Source of the DNA: Strongylocentrotus purpuratus
Taxonomy: Eukaryota; Echinodermata; Echinoidea; Camarodonta; Strongylocentrotidae
Assembly (NCBI RefSeq): GCF_000002235.5
Contig: NW_022145615.1
Coordinates: 33,549,594 to 33,613,593, forward strand
Reading direction: 5' to 3'
Length of the DNA stretch: 64,000 nt
The notes under the pieces are model-generated. The model searched no databases. It was not told where the DNA came from and worked only from the letters and a program-made list of their open reading frames with translations. Below, one piece after another: positions 48,561-60,521 of the stretch (position 1 is the first letter of the stretch; the number at the start of each line of letters is the position of its first letter). A program made the position numbers and the translations under genes.

Positions 48561-51500
48561 ATATTATCAGACTTGTATACACACACACACACAGACACGC
48601 AATACACACCCACACACACATTCATATCATAGCTAAGAGTGCTTCTACACACACTCGCACTTGACAAACATTAACGCACACCAAGCAATGGGATACTATC
48701 TACATACTTGTACTACATAATGACATGACAAAAGCTAGTCTTGAGTAACAGCCTCATTACGATTTCGCAAATGAACATCTTCCTTTTCAGAGGCTTGCAA
48801 AGAGAGTGCGTTCGTTCACAAAATACGGTAATAGTGTTCAATTATTTTTTTTAATTGAATCTCTGAAACATTAATTACAGAAACACCTTGTACCACCCTT
48901 CCCCCTCTTCACATGAAATTATATGTTACATTATAGGCTCATTTACACATGTAAATAAACGACACACCACAGAGGTGGGTTTTTTTTTTTTATATTATTT
49001 TGGATGTTGCCTAGCAACTTCCGACATAACACCGGAATGTGAGAAAAATATAAGATTTTCCCTTGCAGTGTAAATGCAGCTTTAGTTAGAGGAGCCTCTG
49101 CATGCACATGTACCTCACCTGTACTAGTCTTTACAAACTTTGGGCCATAATTAAATTTTGTAGCAAAATGCTACACAAGAAAAATAATGAAGTAAATGAA
49201 CTTAGGGTTTTATGAATGTCATACAACAATGTTATCCTTTAGCCATACATCAGACTTCCTTACTGAAACTAAAAAGATTTTTACCTGCCTAGATGTACAA
49301 GATGCACAAGATATTTCTGTAGTAATTCATTCTGGGCCATGATTGCCCTTTCCATTAATCCATCATTAAACAAGCCTCAAAATGTCCTTTCACGTCCCTT
49401 TATACAATGTTTCCTCCCATATGAATGGGACCAATGTCAATTCATATGCATGGGGACCGTGTAACAACTAGGGTCTGTGAGTGCAGACCTTCACACGCCA
49501 GATGATACTAAACCGCTCAACACAAAATGCACAGACATGGTATTATTTGCTCAACGGTAGAACAAACTCCAATGAGTGACCTGGGCATGGAGTGTTGATC
49601 GCAGGAATTTTGTCGGCTGAGGGGTCAGGCAGCTGGGAGGAGAAGAGAGCTTGCAACAAAAATATTGGCTTACAGATAAAGTGAGACATTGCTATTTGTC
49701 ATGGTATCAAGTTTTAAGAGGTGGCTGGGTTTACATTCACCCTGCCTGCCTGCCATACATCATACTTTACAAGATTGGATTATGGGTGTGAACTAACAGG
49801 CTCTAGATGTGACATGGTACCGTAGGATTCGAGATGAAGATATACTAGGATCATAAAACTATAAGGCCTATAGATATGACCCTAGAGGTTTAGAGAAATA
49901 AAACGGTCAAGGAATTACAAATGTTTATTGCTTCATACTTCTAAGTGATTATATGACATATGCTCCCTTGACAATGGCTCCAGGTAATATCCTACACTAA
50001 CCTCATTCTTCACTTCAACCCTGGACCAAAAACTATTCATAACCATAACCAATCCATAAACCTAACCTAAACCCAACTGCAACACTAACCATAACCCTGT
50101 AACTTCAATTAATAAAGCCTGGAGCAATTGGTACAGACATTTATGTCAGACAACCATCTATGTATGCTTCTATCTACAAGTATATTTGTAATAAAACTAG
50201 ACAATATAAATCATTTTGAATCGATTCACTGACAATACAACTTTAAAAAGTAGGTCTCGATCACAATTCTTTTGTTTGATTTATGCCAAATGGGCACGCT
50301 ACAAATATTTGTCAATATTTGTCAAGCATTACAATGCGGAAACGAGAATTGATAATTTCAAGCAATTATATCATACCAGCTTCTTTGTAGGGTTTTCACT
50401 CAAAATAGAAAGCTAGTGCATTTGAAAGCACCAAGTTGATATATTGTCTAACAGAAAGTGTCCGACTTTTTTCTCACATTTTTGGCACATACCCAAAGAG
50501 TTTTTTTTCTTTCCATTTTTGTTAAATAACAAAATCACAGAAATACCCGGTATGCAGCAATGATGAGCTGTTCAGCTTCTATCAATTTCATACTAAAGGG
50601 GAGGTATCATGCACCTAAAACTGAAGGTAGGCCTCGCTAAATGCAGTTTGAGTTCAAGGTCATAGATAAAAAAAAATAGGTGCTACAGTGTAGGTGCGCC
50701 CACATGTACATAATATAAAAATAGAATAAAGTAACTCCATCTATTTCTGTCAAAATGTAAGTTTGCAAGCTACAGAAGTATCAGAATAAGTCTGTAAATC
50801 CTGTTTTATTAATAAAAAAAGTATAGGCCTAAAAGATCGTGGGTTAAGAATTCACCAGGGCGACAAGATTTACCTGCCTGACAAAATTTTTCAGAACAAA
50901 GTCTCTTTAACACAATCTGAAAAACGACTTTAAAAGTCTTGGGTTGTGCCAACTGCTCCAACAAAACTGTGAAAAATGTCCTCGGCGGATCGGATAGCGC
51001 CCTAGAAAAGTGACTTATATGGCATGGAACGCAAAGGTCTACTGGGTCAACTACCCTCATACCATACCAGCGTTGGGTACATGACCCCCCTCCTCCCCCC
51101 CCCCCCCCCAATCTGGTTCATGATAGCACTTCACATGTTTTTGCCTTTCAAGGATGAAGAATGGACCAAGGATTATAAAATCAACCTCTCCTTTATCACG
51201 ATGATGATGATGAAGGATGGCAGTTCATGTACATGTACAAGAATAAGTCGAGTTCTTGTACAGGTGAACAAAATCATATGTCAACTTTCTCTTTCTCATT
51301 ATCCCATTTGAAGAATATAATAATAGCAATGTCCCATGAGGGTTTGCACTTGAAATGTTCTCACATCTTAATGTATGATATCTCATATTATTGTGTAGTC
51401 CCATGTACCTACATTCATGTCCAATTTTTCTATCACTTGTGATTTTCAACAAGATTTACTCAATCTTTAGATGATTAAAAAACCTGATAATAATGCACCA

Positions 51501-51937
51501 TCATGATCGACAACAAAATAAAACATTCATAATAACTTCTAGACAGCACTCCAGAAATGCTATTTCCTTAACTAAACCTTAACATTACCTTTAAATTTGA
51601 TTTTGTTTCTTTACTCTAGAACATCGCATGACGACATTCAACCAGCCTGCCTGGGATCACCAGGTCCCTCTAATCATGTGCACTGGATTTTTTTTTCTCC
51701 TTTTCTTTCTTTAAATATGGCGGAAAGGTTTGAGCGCTCTCCTTTCCTGGTCGGTTATGATGAGATTCGCGTGAGGGGAAACGGGAGAGGAAAGCATTCT
51801 GTTTACGAAGGGAAGCTCTTTATTGCTGGCTCGTGTCCCATTTATTGATTAATGCAAACAAGAACGTTGGAAAATGTTTTTCTTTCACTGTTGTTTTTCA
51901 CTGCTCCCCCTTTTTCTTCATCTCTCTTTCTCTATTG

Positions 51938-51972
<35 letters not shown>

Positions 51973-54106
51973 GTTATCTGTTGTTATTCAGTATTAAGAT
52001 GATTTAAAACAATAGCTCTCAAAATGTAACTGAAGTACCAACACATATCTCTTTATGACATGAATAAACATTAAATTGTACATATAAATTCTAAAAAGAG
52101 CAATATTCCAATCAAAATAAAAGCACCAAGATCGTTCAGACTAACACCCCCCCCCCCAAAAAAAAAAGATAAACATGCAAAAACTGCATGTAGGAATTTT
52201 CTTTTCACAAATGATCATAGGCCAAATAACGGATTACACCTCTATCCTATTCAGCATCTTCCATCTGCAGTAAATATTAATGTACGATACTAAAAAACAA
52301 TAAACGTGACACTGTATTACAACGGGCTGGATCGGCAACTACTCTGATTTAGGACAGGTCATTTATCAGCATATATGCGAGGTATAATTTACTAGCGGAA
52401 GATGGGGGAAAAGAGTGTGGAATCCATAATTGCGGTGGATACTGGAATTCATACAAATGTCCCGTTTTTGGAATGGCGCAAACATATTAGTCACAAGGCA
52501 ATCCAAATAATTTATGAGACGTATCGCCTTACATGGCCCTAGGCCTGAGTCATCCCCGCTTGTTGAGGGGCGAGAAGAGTGGAGGATGGGCGCGCGTTAG
52601 GCCCCCTCAGAGAGGAGGTGGAGTACTGACATGGTACTTGGATGTATCCAGGAATGAAGCTCAAAGGAGGAGAGGGGGATGTTGTCTGGTAGATTGGTTG
52701 AATGTGAATACAATTACAGAACGATGTAAAATCACGCATTGCGAGAGTGCAGTTTTCTTTTTTTGTGTGGACAGTGTAAGGTGATTAACCAGGCAACCAT
52801 GATGGTATTCAACACATCACGTGTAATGACGGATCTCCAGTTGAAACTCAATTTGATAAAAACAAAGGAACTTATTTGCAAATGATCGCTTAACATAAAG
52901 CTTCGTCTTTCCAAACACTAGTATAAGCTTACGTTCACGGTATTCCCACCTGAAATTTGAAATTTAAAAATTGGTGAAAGGGAATTCATGGACGTTGACT
53001 GATATGAACCATGACATAACATATAAAACAGGATTTGACAGACGCTGACTAAGATTATGTTTGGAAGCAATGTTCTCTTTGTTTGCAGCATGCAAGCATT
53101 ACAATAAATCAATACATTAATGGCTCGAATGTATCCAGTATGTTCTGTTCACTAATAAACCTGAAAAGAAAATGAGCGCTTGGGATTGATTTTGAGTACG
53201 TCGTAATATGTGGCACAGTGGCTAAGTACAATGTATACGAGCGCATTAACATACATTAATGTACACTGAAACATGCATCATGTACATTCTGTATATCGCT
53301 AATGGTGCGCTGCATTTGACGTTCAAGAAAGAAAGAAATTTCATGGAATCTAAAAGAAAAGAATATTAAGGAACACCATCACGTACCAGACATCAACAAA
53401 CCAGATACAAATTTACAATCGGTGACCACTTACATACCTCAAATTCTATCCAAATCATTGTCGAAAAGTCATCCATAAAACGTAAAACTTCAAAGTAAGA
53501 CAGTTCGCACTTCTTGTGTGCACGACTCTTCGGTTGCGGTGTACATTGTAATTTAAATACAAACACTCCTTTTTTTTCTCTTCGTTCTCTCTCTTTCTCT
53601 CTCTCTCTTCAGTTACTCTTGTTAGCTTTTGGCGGTTAACATACTCATATCCTCCAATTGCTCAATTTTGAACATAGACCTTTGATCCTTAAAGTGGATG
53701 GTTACATTTCTTGATGGTTTGCCAAACGATGATACATAAACTGCTTCAACACCACGCAGCCGTACACACACACTACATAAAGTTTACTTTCGTTAAGTAT
53801 TCCAACAGGACGGCTGGATTTTCAGTTTGATTAAACAATGTACGTGTAGTGTTTAAATATAATAATGCATGTATATCAATATATACATATTTGTTTGAAT
53901 AGCATGATTATAATCTACTCCCCTACTTCAGGTTATACTTCTCGCAGAGCAAACAATTATATAAAGATATTTTAGTCAACCTTGCAAATTCACGGACTGG
54001 AGAATAATTTTAGACTGGTGGAAATAAAAAATTGTTTCTGGTTCTACATACCACCTACGTGCATCGCTTTTGCCCCTGTGTATCGTTAACCAAAGCTGAA
54101 ACTAGC
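48561..54106. other. No gene recognised
   Basis: AT-rich unique sequence. Includes a CA microsatellite (48580-48620), a telomere-like degenerate CCTAACC/ACCATAACC stretch (50037-50100), a C-rich run (51085-51110), a CT microsatellite (51938-51969) and a possible small exon at 53438-53476. Confidence 0.55.
53438..53476 (-). CDS. Candidate first coding exon of ASH1L (MDDFSTMIWIEFE), weak
   Basis: Thirteen codons run from an ATG at 53476 to a donor GAG|GTATGTAAG, and the frame is open further upstream (KKCELSYFEVLRF). Joining to 23242 would be in phase 0. The start context is poor (T at -3) and an out-of-frame upstream ATG is present. There is no homology support. Confidence 0.18.
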
Positions 54107-54112
54107 AATGAT

Positions 54113-54289
54113 CAGGGAATAATTTTCCTCAAATTTTTTGATTAGCAATTTTAGCCGATGGATGAATATTTAAAATGAAATTCTGTACATTTCTATGGAA
54201 GAAAACTGCTACACAAAAGATATTTTGTATAGCAGTCATGCAAAAATGCATAGCAAATTGCGATGCGATACCAGGAAAATTATTCCCTG
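54113..54289. mobile_element. 177-bp MITE, CAGGGAATAATTTTCC ends, 6-bp target duplication
   Basis: CAGGGAATAATTTTCCT at 54113 is inverted as AGGAAAATTATTCCCTG ending at 54289. AATGAT flanks both sides (54107-54112 and 54290-54295). CAGGG termini recall hAT elements, but those normally make 8-bp duplications, so the family is uncertain. Confidence 0.85.
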
Positions 54290-54300
54290 AATGATATCAC

Positions 54301-54384
54301 CTGTTTGGAACTAGAAGGGCGTTAACAATGTGTAAAATTGTACCAATAATTCACCGCTAATAATGCCCTTCTGGCTTCAAACAG
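54301..54384. repeat. Short hairpin element, AGAAGGGCGTTA family (best copy)
   Basis: The 24-base left arm (54301-54324, containing GGAACTAGAAGGGCGTTA) pairs with the right arm (54361-54384) at 20 of 24 positions around a 36-base loop. It lies between two MITEs. Confidence 0.8.
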
Positions 54385-54405
54385 ACGATATATATATTAG
54401 CATAT

Positions 54406-54658
54406 AAGGCCTATAAAAAAGATGTTGTATTGCCTTTTGTGACCGACCCAAATTTCTTGAAATATACGGTCGGCTTTAAAAAATATTAAGAAATACTGAT
54501 TTTTTAGAAAAAATATGTATTAAAGCATTCAAAACTGAGAAAAATCAGCTCAAAGAGGGATAAAAATTTTAAAAGTATTTTTTTTTAAAAAGATTTCCGG
54601 CCGACCGACCCATGTTTTGGCACCTAAAGGGCAAAACAACATTTTTTTTTAGGCCTAA
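54406..54658. mobile_element. MITE-like element with AAGGCCTA... inverted ends
   Basis: The left end TAAGGCCTATAAAAAAGATG, followed by TTGTATTGCC, is inverted at the right (GGGCAAAACAACA then TTTAGGCCTAA). A second inverted pair, GACCGACCC near 54441 and GGCCGACCGACCC near 54599, is shared by both halves. The internal sequence is AT-rich without an ORF. Confidence 0.7.
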
Positions 54659-54659
54659 G

Positions 54660-55690
54660 AGTGATTATACGGGTGATGCATTGTGATCACTCTTCCAAAG
54701 GTTATGATACACATGAGGTTCTTCAAGGCTCTCATCATTGCCAAAAGGAAGAAAATATCACGCCCTGACACTTCTACGATCATCTTACACAATTCAATCA
54801 TCATTTTCCGGCGTGTAATTGATCAATTCTATCATATTTCTCTGCCCTGCAAAAGATAAAAACATTGTGATATGATCTATTATTCCACTTGACTCGTTAA
54901 CCTATTAGGAATGCTATGATTCTTTGACCTGATTACTTTTTAGACACACGCTCCAGTTAGACAATTGGATCAGTTTGTCTAAGTTTAACTATATTGCATG
55001 GATTTGCAACGAGAAAATCTCAATACTTGTAAAATGGTCAAAATGTAGTAGAAAAATCATACCGTAATTAAAAACTTTCACTCTTTTTTTTTTCAAATTT
55101 GAATTTTGTGACTGGCAGTATTTTATCCACCCATCATTGCGTTTAGATTTTTAGAAATGCCAGACTTTTCTCTCCATAAAATTTACTGCCACTAGTACAA
55201 TACAGTACCAAAAAAAAAAAATTCACAAGTACTTGTACATGCACTCCACATTAAGATTGCCCATAAAACTAAAAATTTATTACAAAACTAGATTACATAA
55301 CTGTAATTTATTGTATTAATTCCCCCTTTTCATAAATCACCATAACATTGAACAACAGAATGGTTGTGATTTCACTTGATTAATGAAAGTAGCAACAAAG
55401 TATCTAATTGATTCTTTGCAACAATCAAGCATTAAAATACATGTGAGCTTTCTAAAAGAAAATATGATGGCAAATTTGGCAAATGCTGAAAAACACAAAA
55501 TTAGTATTTTTAAGAATTACAGAGCAGGAAACGGATCACATCCCCCGAAAGAGTTTGGCAAACACTGACATCGTCAAAAGCAACATGACGGCAGTTGGCC
55601 TCTTAAACACACATGAATGTTGTTTCAAGCAACCTAATGCCTCAACATTTGGTCAAGTGTGAAGTTGTGGAGGAGCGTATTGACACTGAG
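54660..55690. other. No gene recognised
   Basis: AT-rich unique sequence with short A/T homopolymers. I see nothing beyond that. Confidence 0.5.
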
Positions 55691-55767
55691 CTGCCCGCAA
55701 GAAGGCCGTAAGACTCTAGAGCTACATGTTTGTATTGTCAAAGCAGTAAGAGCCTTCTTGCAGAAAG
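55691..55767. repeat. Short hairpin element, GCAAGAAGGnCGTAA family
   Basis: CTGCCCGCAAGAAGGCCGTA pairs with AGTAAGAGCCTTCTTGCAG about 35 bases downstream. The core is identical in pattern to those at 54301 and 57757. Confidence 0.75.
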
Positions 55768-55867
55768 CTATTAAGAATCATACATCTAAACATTGGTACA
55801 TTCACCCAGCATTTTCCATGTCACATGATTAGCACTATGCAGCCTGCACTAGAAACCTAGAGGTTCA

Positions 55868-56053
55868 GAGATTTGGTATGTACTACAGAGGATCTCACAA
55901 CATATTTTGCCATGCGTGGGACTGCAATGAGATTTGGTTGGTACTACAGAGGATCTTACAACATATAATGCCATGCGTGGGACTGCAATGAGATTTCGTG
56001 GATACTATAGAAGATCTCACAACATATTTTGCCATGCCGGGACTGCAATGAAT
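55868..56053 (+). repeat. 61-bp tandem array, three copies
   Basis: GAGATTTGGTATGTACTACA-type units start at 55868, 55929 and 55990, each ending GCCATGCGTGGGACTGCAAT. The third copy has a one-base deletion near its end. Confidence 0.95.
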
Positions 56054-59000
56054 GACAGCTCTTCTTCATTAGGATGCCATGTCTATCTTCTTTAGATGTT
56101 GACTTACTAAATTTAAAAAATTTAAAAACACAACAACATGATAAAGATAAGCCTATATAAAAAAAGGAATTCACTGAATATCAAGAATTTTTCAGGCTTT
56201 TAAATTAAAATATAAAAGATTATCAGAAGGACAATTATCTATTTAATAAGTGAATGAAATGAAAAGAATAATGATATCAATTTCGATTAGCTGTAGTGGC
56301 ATGAACATTCCAAAAAGAGTGGAAAAATCATGAAAGACTTAAAAGGCAAAAAGAAATTATGCATAGTGATGCAGCTCCACTCTATATACATACAATGGAA
56401 ATATGGCTTTACGGGTCGTTTTCTGGGTCACTCTTTCAAGATCACAAACAACTGCACTTTCAGTGTGATGGAATATGAGAAAAACACAATGACATCTTGG
56501 GTATTGTTTCAAGAAAACCTTTAAATAAATTCCACCCGACATTATAAAGTTTAATAAGGATGACTAAAACCAAGACTCATGGATGCAGGGTGAGAACCTG
56601 AGGCTTCTTTGCAGGTTCAAGAATGTGGGTTGGTTAGGACGGACAGGAGGGTTGCATGATGCTTGGGTGAGTCACGCTGTCCACAGACAAGATATTCGGT
56701 TGATAAATTCATTTGGGATGTATCGTAAGAGGAACAGGTTTGCTAATTGGAAGTGTCATAGAGAAGGAAGGGGAGAGAGAGGGAATCGCAAACTTAAGAC
56801 TCATACACACATTCAAGATGATTAACCAACATAGGAACTGGAGTAAGCCCACGAAACGCGATACCCCCATCTTTCAACGATTCATTTTGGAAATAAGTTG
56901 TTAGCTGAAAAGTCCAAAATAACCAACCCTGTATTATTAATCCATAAAAATGGGGAAATATGATTTTGTCCTATGTAGGCCTATATACATAAAGATTGTT
57001 TTTCATAAAAATACGTACAAATAAAAAAATATTAAATACAAGTCTGTTGCCTTTCATACATGTAGAAGACTTAAATTGATAGACTTGAGGACTGTCCTTT
57101 CCAAACTAATGTATGTGATATCAAAGAATAAAAATGGCAGACCTCAATGTCGTGGTCATCAACAATGCCTTCACTGGGTTTCATACAAATTGCGGACATG
57201 TTTGATGCAAATAAAGAGTGACCCTGTCAAGTCTTGAAACGATTCAAATCGTTCAGAAAAATTGGTGAATGACCAAACCATTCTTGGGCCACACATCCAA
57301 GACAAAAGAAAGAATATCTTTCTTTTTCTCTCTCTTGTTCTTTTTATAGAAATCTGTTCCCTTTTGAATATCATCACCATCACTATACAGCAAGGTAAAA
57401 TGCAGACAGCAAGGCAGCATAATGCACTTAAAATGCCAAGATTAATTCAAGAGCTTTGGCGAGGAATGACGCATTTCAACGATCGTTCTTCGATCATTCT
57501 CTTCTTTTTTAGATCCAGGATGTGGAATCTTTTTAGTTTCCATTGCGCATTATACATGTGCATTCGTGTACCTACTAAATTATCCTTTACAATGTGAAAC
57601 TGACACTTGCAAGTGAAACAAATGCAAAACGAAGTCATATTTATGGAATCTTTTACTTCCTCCTAGCCAAGGTTACCATATTCAACAAGATGGCTTCCAG
57701 CGAAACATTGTGTCATCTACATTCTTCTGTGATAAAACAAAGGAATATATCATCCTCTCCCAGCAAGAAGGTCGTTAACTGCTATTGATAATACAAAGCT
57801 CTTACGACCTTCTTGCAGACAGTCAAGGATATTCAAGTCTTGAATTGGACTGCCAGGTTTCTTGAATCTCATAAACTCAAAGAATTTTGTCCTTTTTATC
57901 CCAAATTGCTCCAAGCAAACCCCACGCACAGTGATTTTAGGAAATTTGATGAACACATTCACAGAGATAGACTTGTTTTTCACTAATTTCTTAAAATTGA
58001 TTCTATAAAGTGCCTTTTCCAGAGAATACTAGGCGCTTTCCCTCAATCAATCAATAAATTAAGAAGAAATGTAGAGGTACCTTTTCTGATTTCTTTTTTT
58101 TCGTACCTCCACAAGGTATAAGTATATTGGGCAATTATCCTATAATGGTTAATTGGAGGTAGTGTGTTTTTCCTTGTATTCCTCCATTTCAATTAGTATT
58201 CGCAGGATTCTGGAAAAAACTGCTTCTACAGGTTCTCATCTCGTTAAACCACAACTTTCATAAACACTGCATAATCCCACATCTCACTAACATCAATTGA
58301 ATCTTGCTTTGCGGTTCTCCTACGCACTATAGTGTACTTTCATACTGCCTCTCCTTTTAAGTTTGAGGGTTTTAGCCACAAACCATGTTCCCACTGGCTA
58401 AATTTGAAACTCATGCACTCTTAATGTTGGTTGATTGCGTTCCTGATACAAACCCAACATTAATTATCTTTTCATATGCTTTCTTTAAAGAATAATCTGG
58501 TTGCACTGCATGCATTCACACATAAACATACATTGGAAGATGAAGTGGAGAAATGACAAAGCAATGGGAACAGGCCTGTACATGAATTAATGCAAATTAG
58601 ATGAGAGGGAAGTGGTAGATCGATCTTGGAAAAGGTTACTATCCTTTTTTCAGATTCTCAATCAAGAACAAATCGTCCGTTTAGAGGAAGAAGATTGTTA
58701 CTGATAACTCATATAATTCCAAAGTTGAAATTCAACCTTGATAGCAAACTACTCTCGAGGAAAGCAGACAAATCAGAGAAGTAGACTGGTGAATGAGAAG
58801 GTTATGCATTTTTAAAAGTTGTAATCACTATACATGTAGGTATGGGCTCTTCAAATTGGCTGAATGTGAAGCAGCTAGTGCTGGACAATCTACCCATTTG
58901 TTCAAACACACAAAATGACTAAAAATTTCAACTTTCCCAAAATGCATGACTTAATACATGTAGGTGTTTTTTTAGAGAGATCTACACGAATATTCCATCC

Positions 59001-60252
59001 ATAATATATTGTTGTCACAATAGTTAACTATACAGGTAGGGCAAGTTCAAAGAGTCAGAAGAATCTTGACGAATAAAATAGGATAGTGGGAGAGAAAGAT
59101 CAGATGAGGGATTTATGTCGCTATTGTTATTTTATATCAAAAAAATATATACTTTGAGCAACTGGATTTGATTTTCTCCCCCTACATTTTCTCTTCTCCT
59201 TCTTCCCTTCAGACTGACATGATTAAATCTCCATCTTGTTTTCTTGGAATAACATAATGCGACTAAAACCTCATGAACAAACAAAATGAAGTTCAATGTC
59301 CTAGCTCAGCCAGAGATGAAAATAGATCTGTGGATTTGGTTAGACGGAGCTGCTGACGTAGATCTTTGTAATGAAGCTCTAGACAGCCACGTGGACGGAC
59401 GGACGGATGCAAGAATCTTCCATCTGGGGGCGGGCAAAGACATCCCAAGCATCCAAGCAATGTTATGTTATTGACAATGACTGTGTAACATGAATGTGAG
59501 GCTATAGAGTCATTAAGAGTCTCTAATGCCCTGATTTATTACAACCTAGACTATCTTTCTCTCTGTATGTCTCACTTGTCTTCTTTCTATCTTCTTTCTC
59601 TCCTTGTTTCTATTTCTGTCTCACATGGTGAAGATAAAGATAGAAAGAGCCCTGGGGTTCCTATTAGAAGGGGCGATGCACCTGACGTAGGTTAACAGAG
59701 AAAGTAGAGAAATATGATAACAATATGCCTTTAAATGACAATCTCTCCTGTCCTATCAGTTACGTATACCATTATACTTGTAAATGCATTTTCAGTCATC
59801 CTTTCCTTTCAAGAAAAATATGACAATATGTTTTTTCTCCCATCATTTGTATGTCTGTATTTTTGTCTTGTTTGTCCATTTGTCCTTTTATCTCTGATAT
59901 TTTAATTTTTTTTTTTTTTTTTGGGGGGGGGTATGTGTCAAGGGGGTTAATATTTCAAACTATAGGCTACAAAATCATGGTTAGCATAACATAAGTTTTG
60001 TTCTTGTTTGGCCTCTAAAACAGAGCATATACATATAAATCTATCTCTTGGGAATTATTTGTGCATTTTCTCCTGAACTAGCTCATGGTTTAGTGTTCCT
60101 CTGGGCCTTCAAATGGAACATGACAACTGCATCAAACAACTCATTCCTCATACAAATAGAAAGCCACTTGTGCCGCTCAACTGAAGAGGTTTCAATGTCC
60201 TTCAAGTCACAAGAGTTATCATGGGAATGTCGCCCAATCAGTGTCAAGTATT
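56054..60252. other. No gene recognised
   Basis: AT-rich unique sequence holding one strong hairpin (57757-57823), a GCGC-type repeat fragment (57999-58042) and a T/G homopolymer junction at 59907-59932. Confidence 0.55.
57757..57823. repeat. Short hairpin element, GCAAGAAGGTCGTTAA family
   Basis: The left arm CAGCAAGAAGGTCGTTAACT pairs with the right arm CTTACGACCTTCTTGCAGAC, with a loop of about 25 bases. GCAAGAAGGTCGT is perfectly inverted. Confidence 0.8.
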
Positions 60253-60265
60253 TGACCTTTGACCC
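60253..60265 (-). promoter_or_regulatory. DR1 nuclear-receptor-type element
   Basis: Read on the minus strand, GGGTCAAAGGTCA is a direct repeat of the RGGTCA half-site spaced by one base, the DR1 architecture bound by RXR, HNF4 and COUP-TF family receptors. Function here is unproven. Confidence 0.4.
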
Positions 60266-60369
60266 CTCCTCCAAGCAGAATCGAAACTTCCATTGACGAG
60301 ATGATTCATCTTCTATCACCCCCATTCAGACTTGCAAATCTATATCATTCTTAAGACTACAACCAGTGC

Positions 60370-60521
60370 CCTGTCTTACAAAGAGTTACGATTAATACAA
60401 ATCAATCGTAAGTCCTCCAATCAATCGCCAGTTTGCAGTCTCCTATCTCTTATGTACATAGTTGCGAATGATATCAATTGTCAAGTAAGTTACGATTGAT
60501 TTTAACTCTTTGTAAGACAGG
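60370..60521. mobile_element. 152-bp MITE with 19-bp perfect TIRs
   Basis: CCTGTCTTACAAAGAGTTA at 60370-60388 is perfectly inverted at 60503-60521. Subterminal AATCAATCGTAA/TTACGATTGATT adds further symmetry. There is no ORF and no clear target duplication. The ends are related in pattern to the 30154-30352 element. Confidence 0.85.

Noticed and set aside
50037..50100. Interstitial telomere
   Set aside because: The words CCTAACC and ACCATAACC are irregular, with no run of exact TTAGGG/CCCTAA units.
60083..60325. 80-residue minus-strand ORF with protein-like composition
   Set aside because: The opposite strand is equally open, there are no splice sites at its borders, and no family was recognised.
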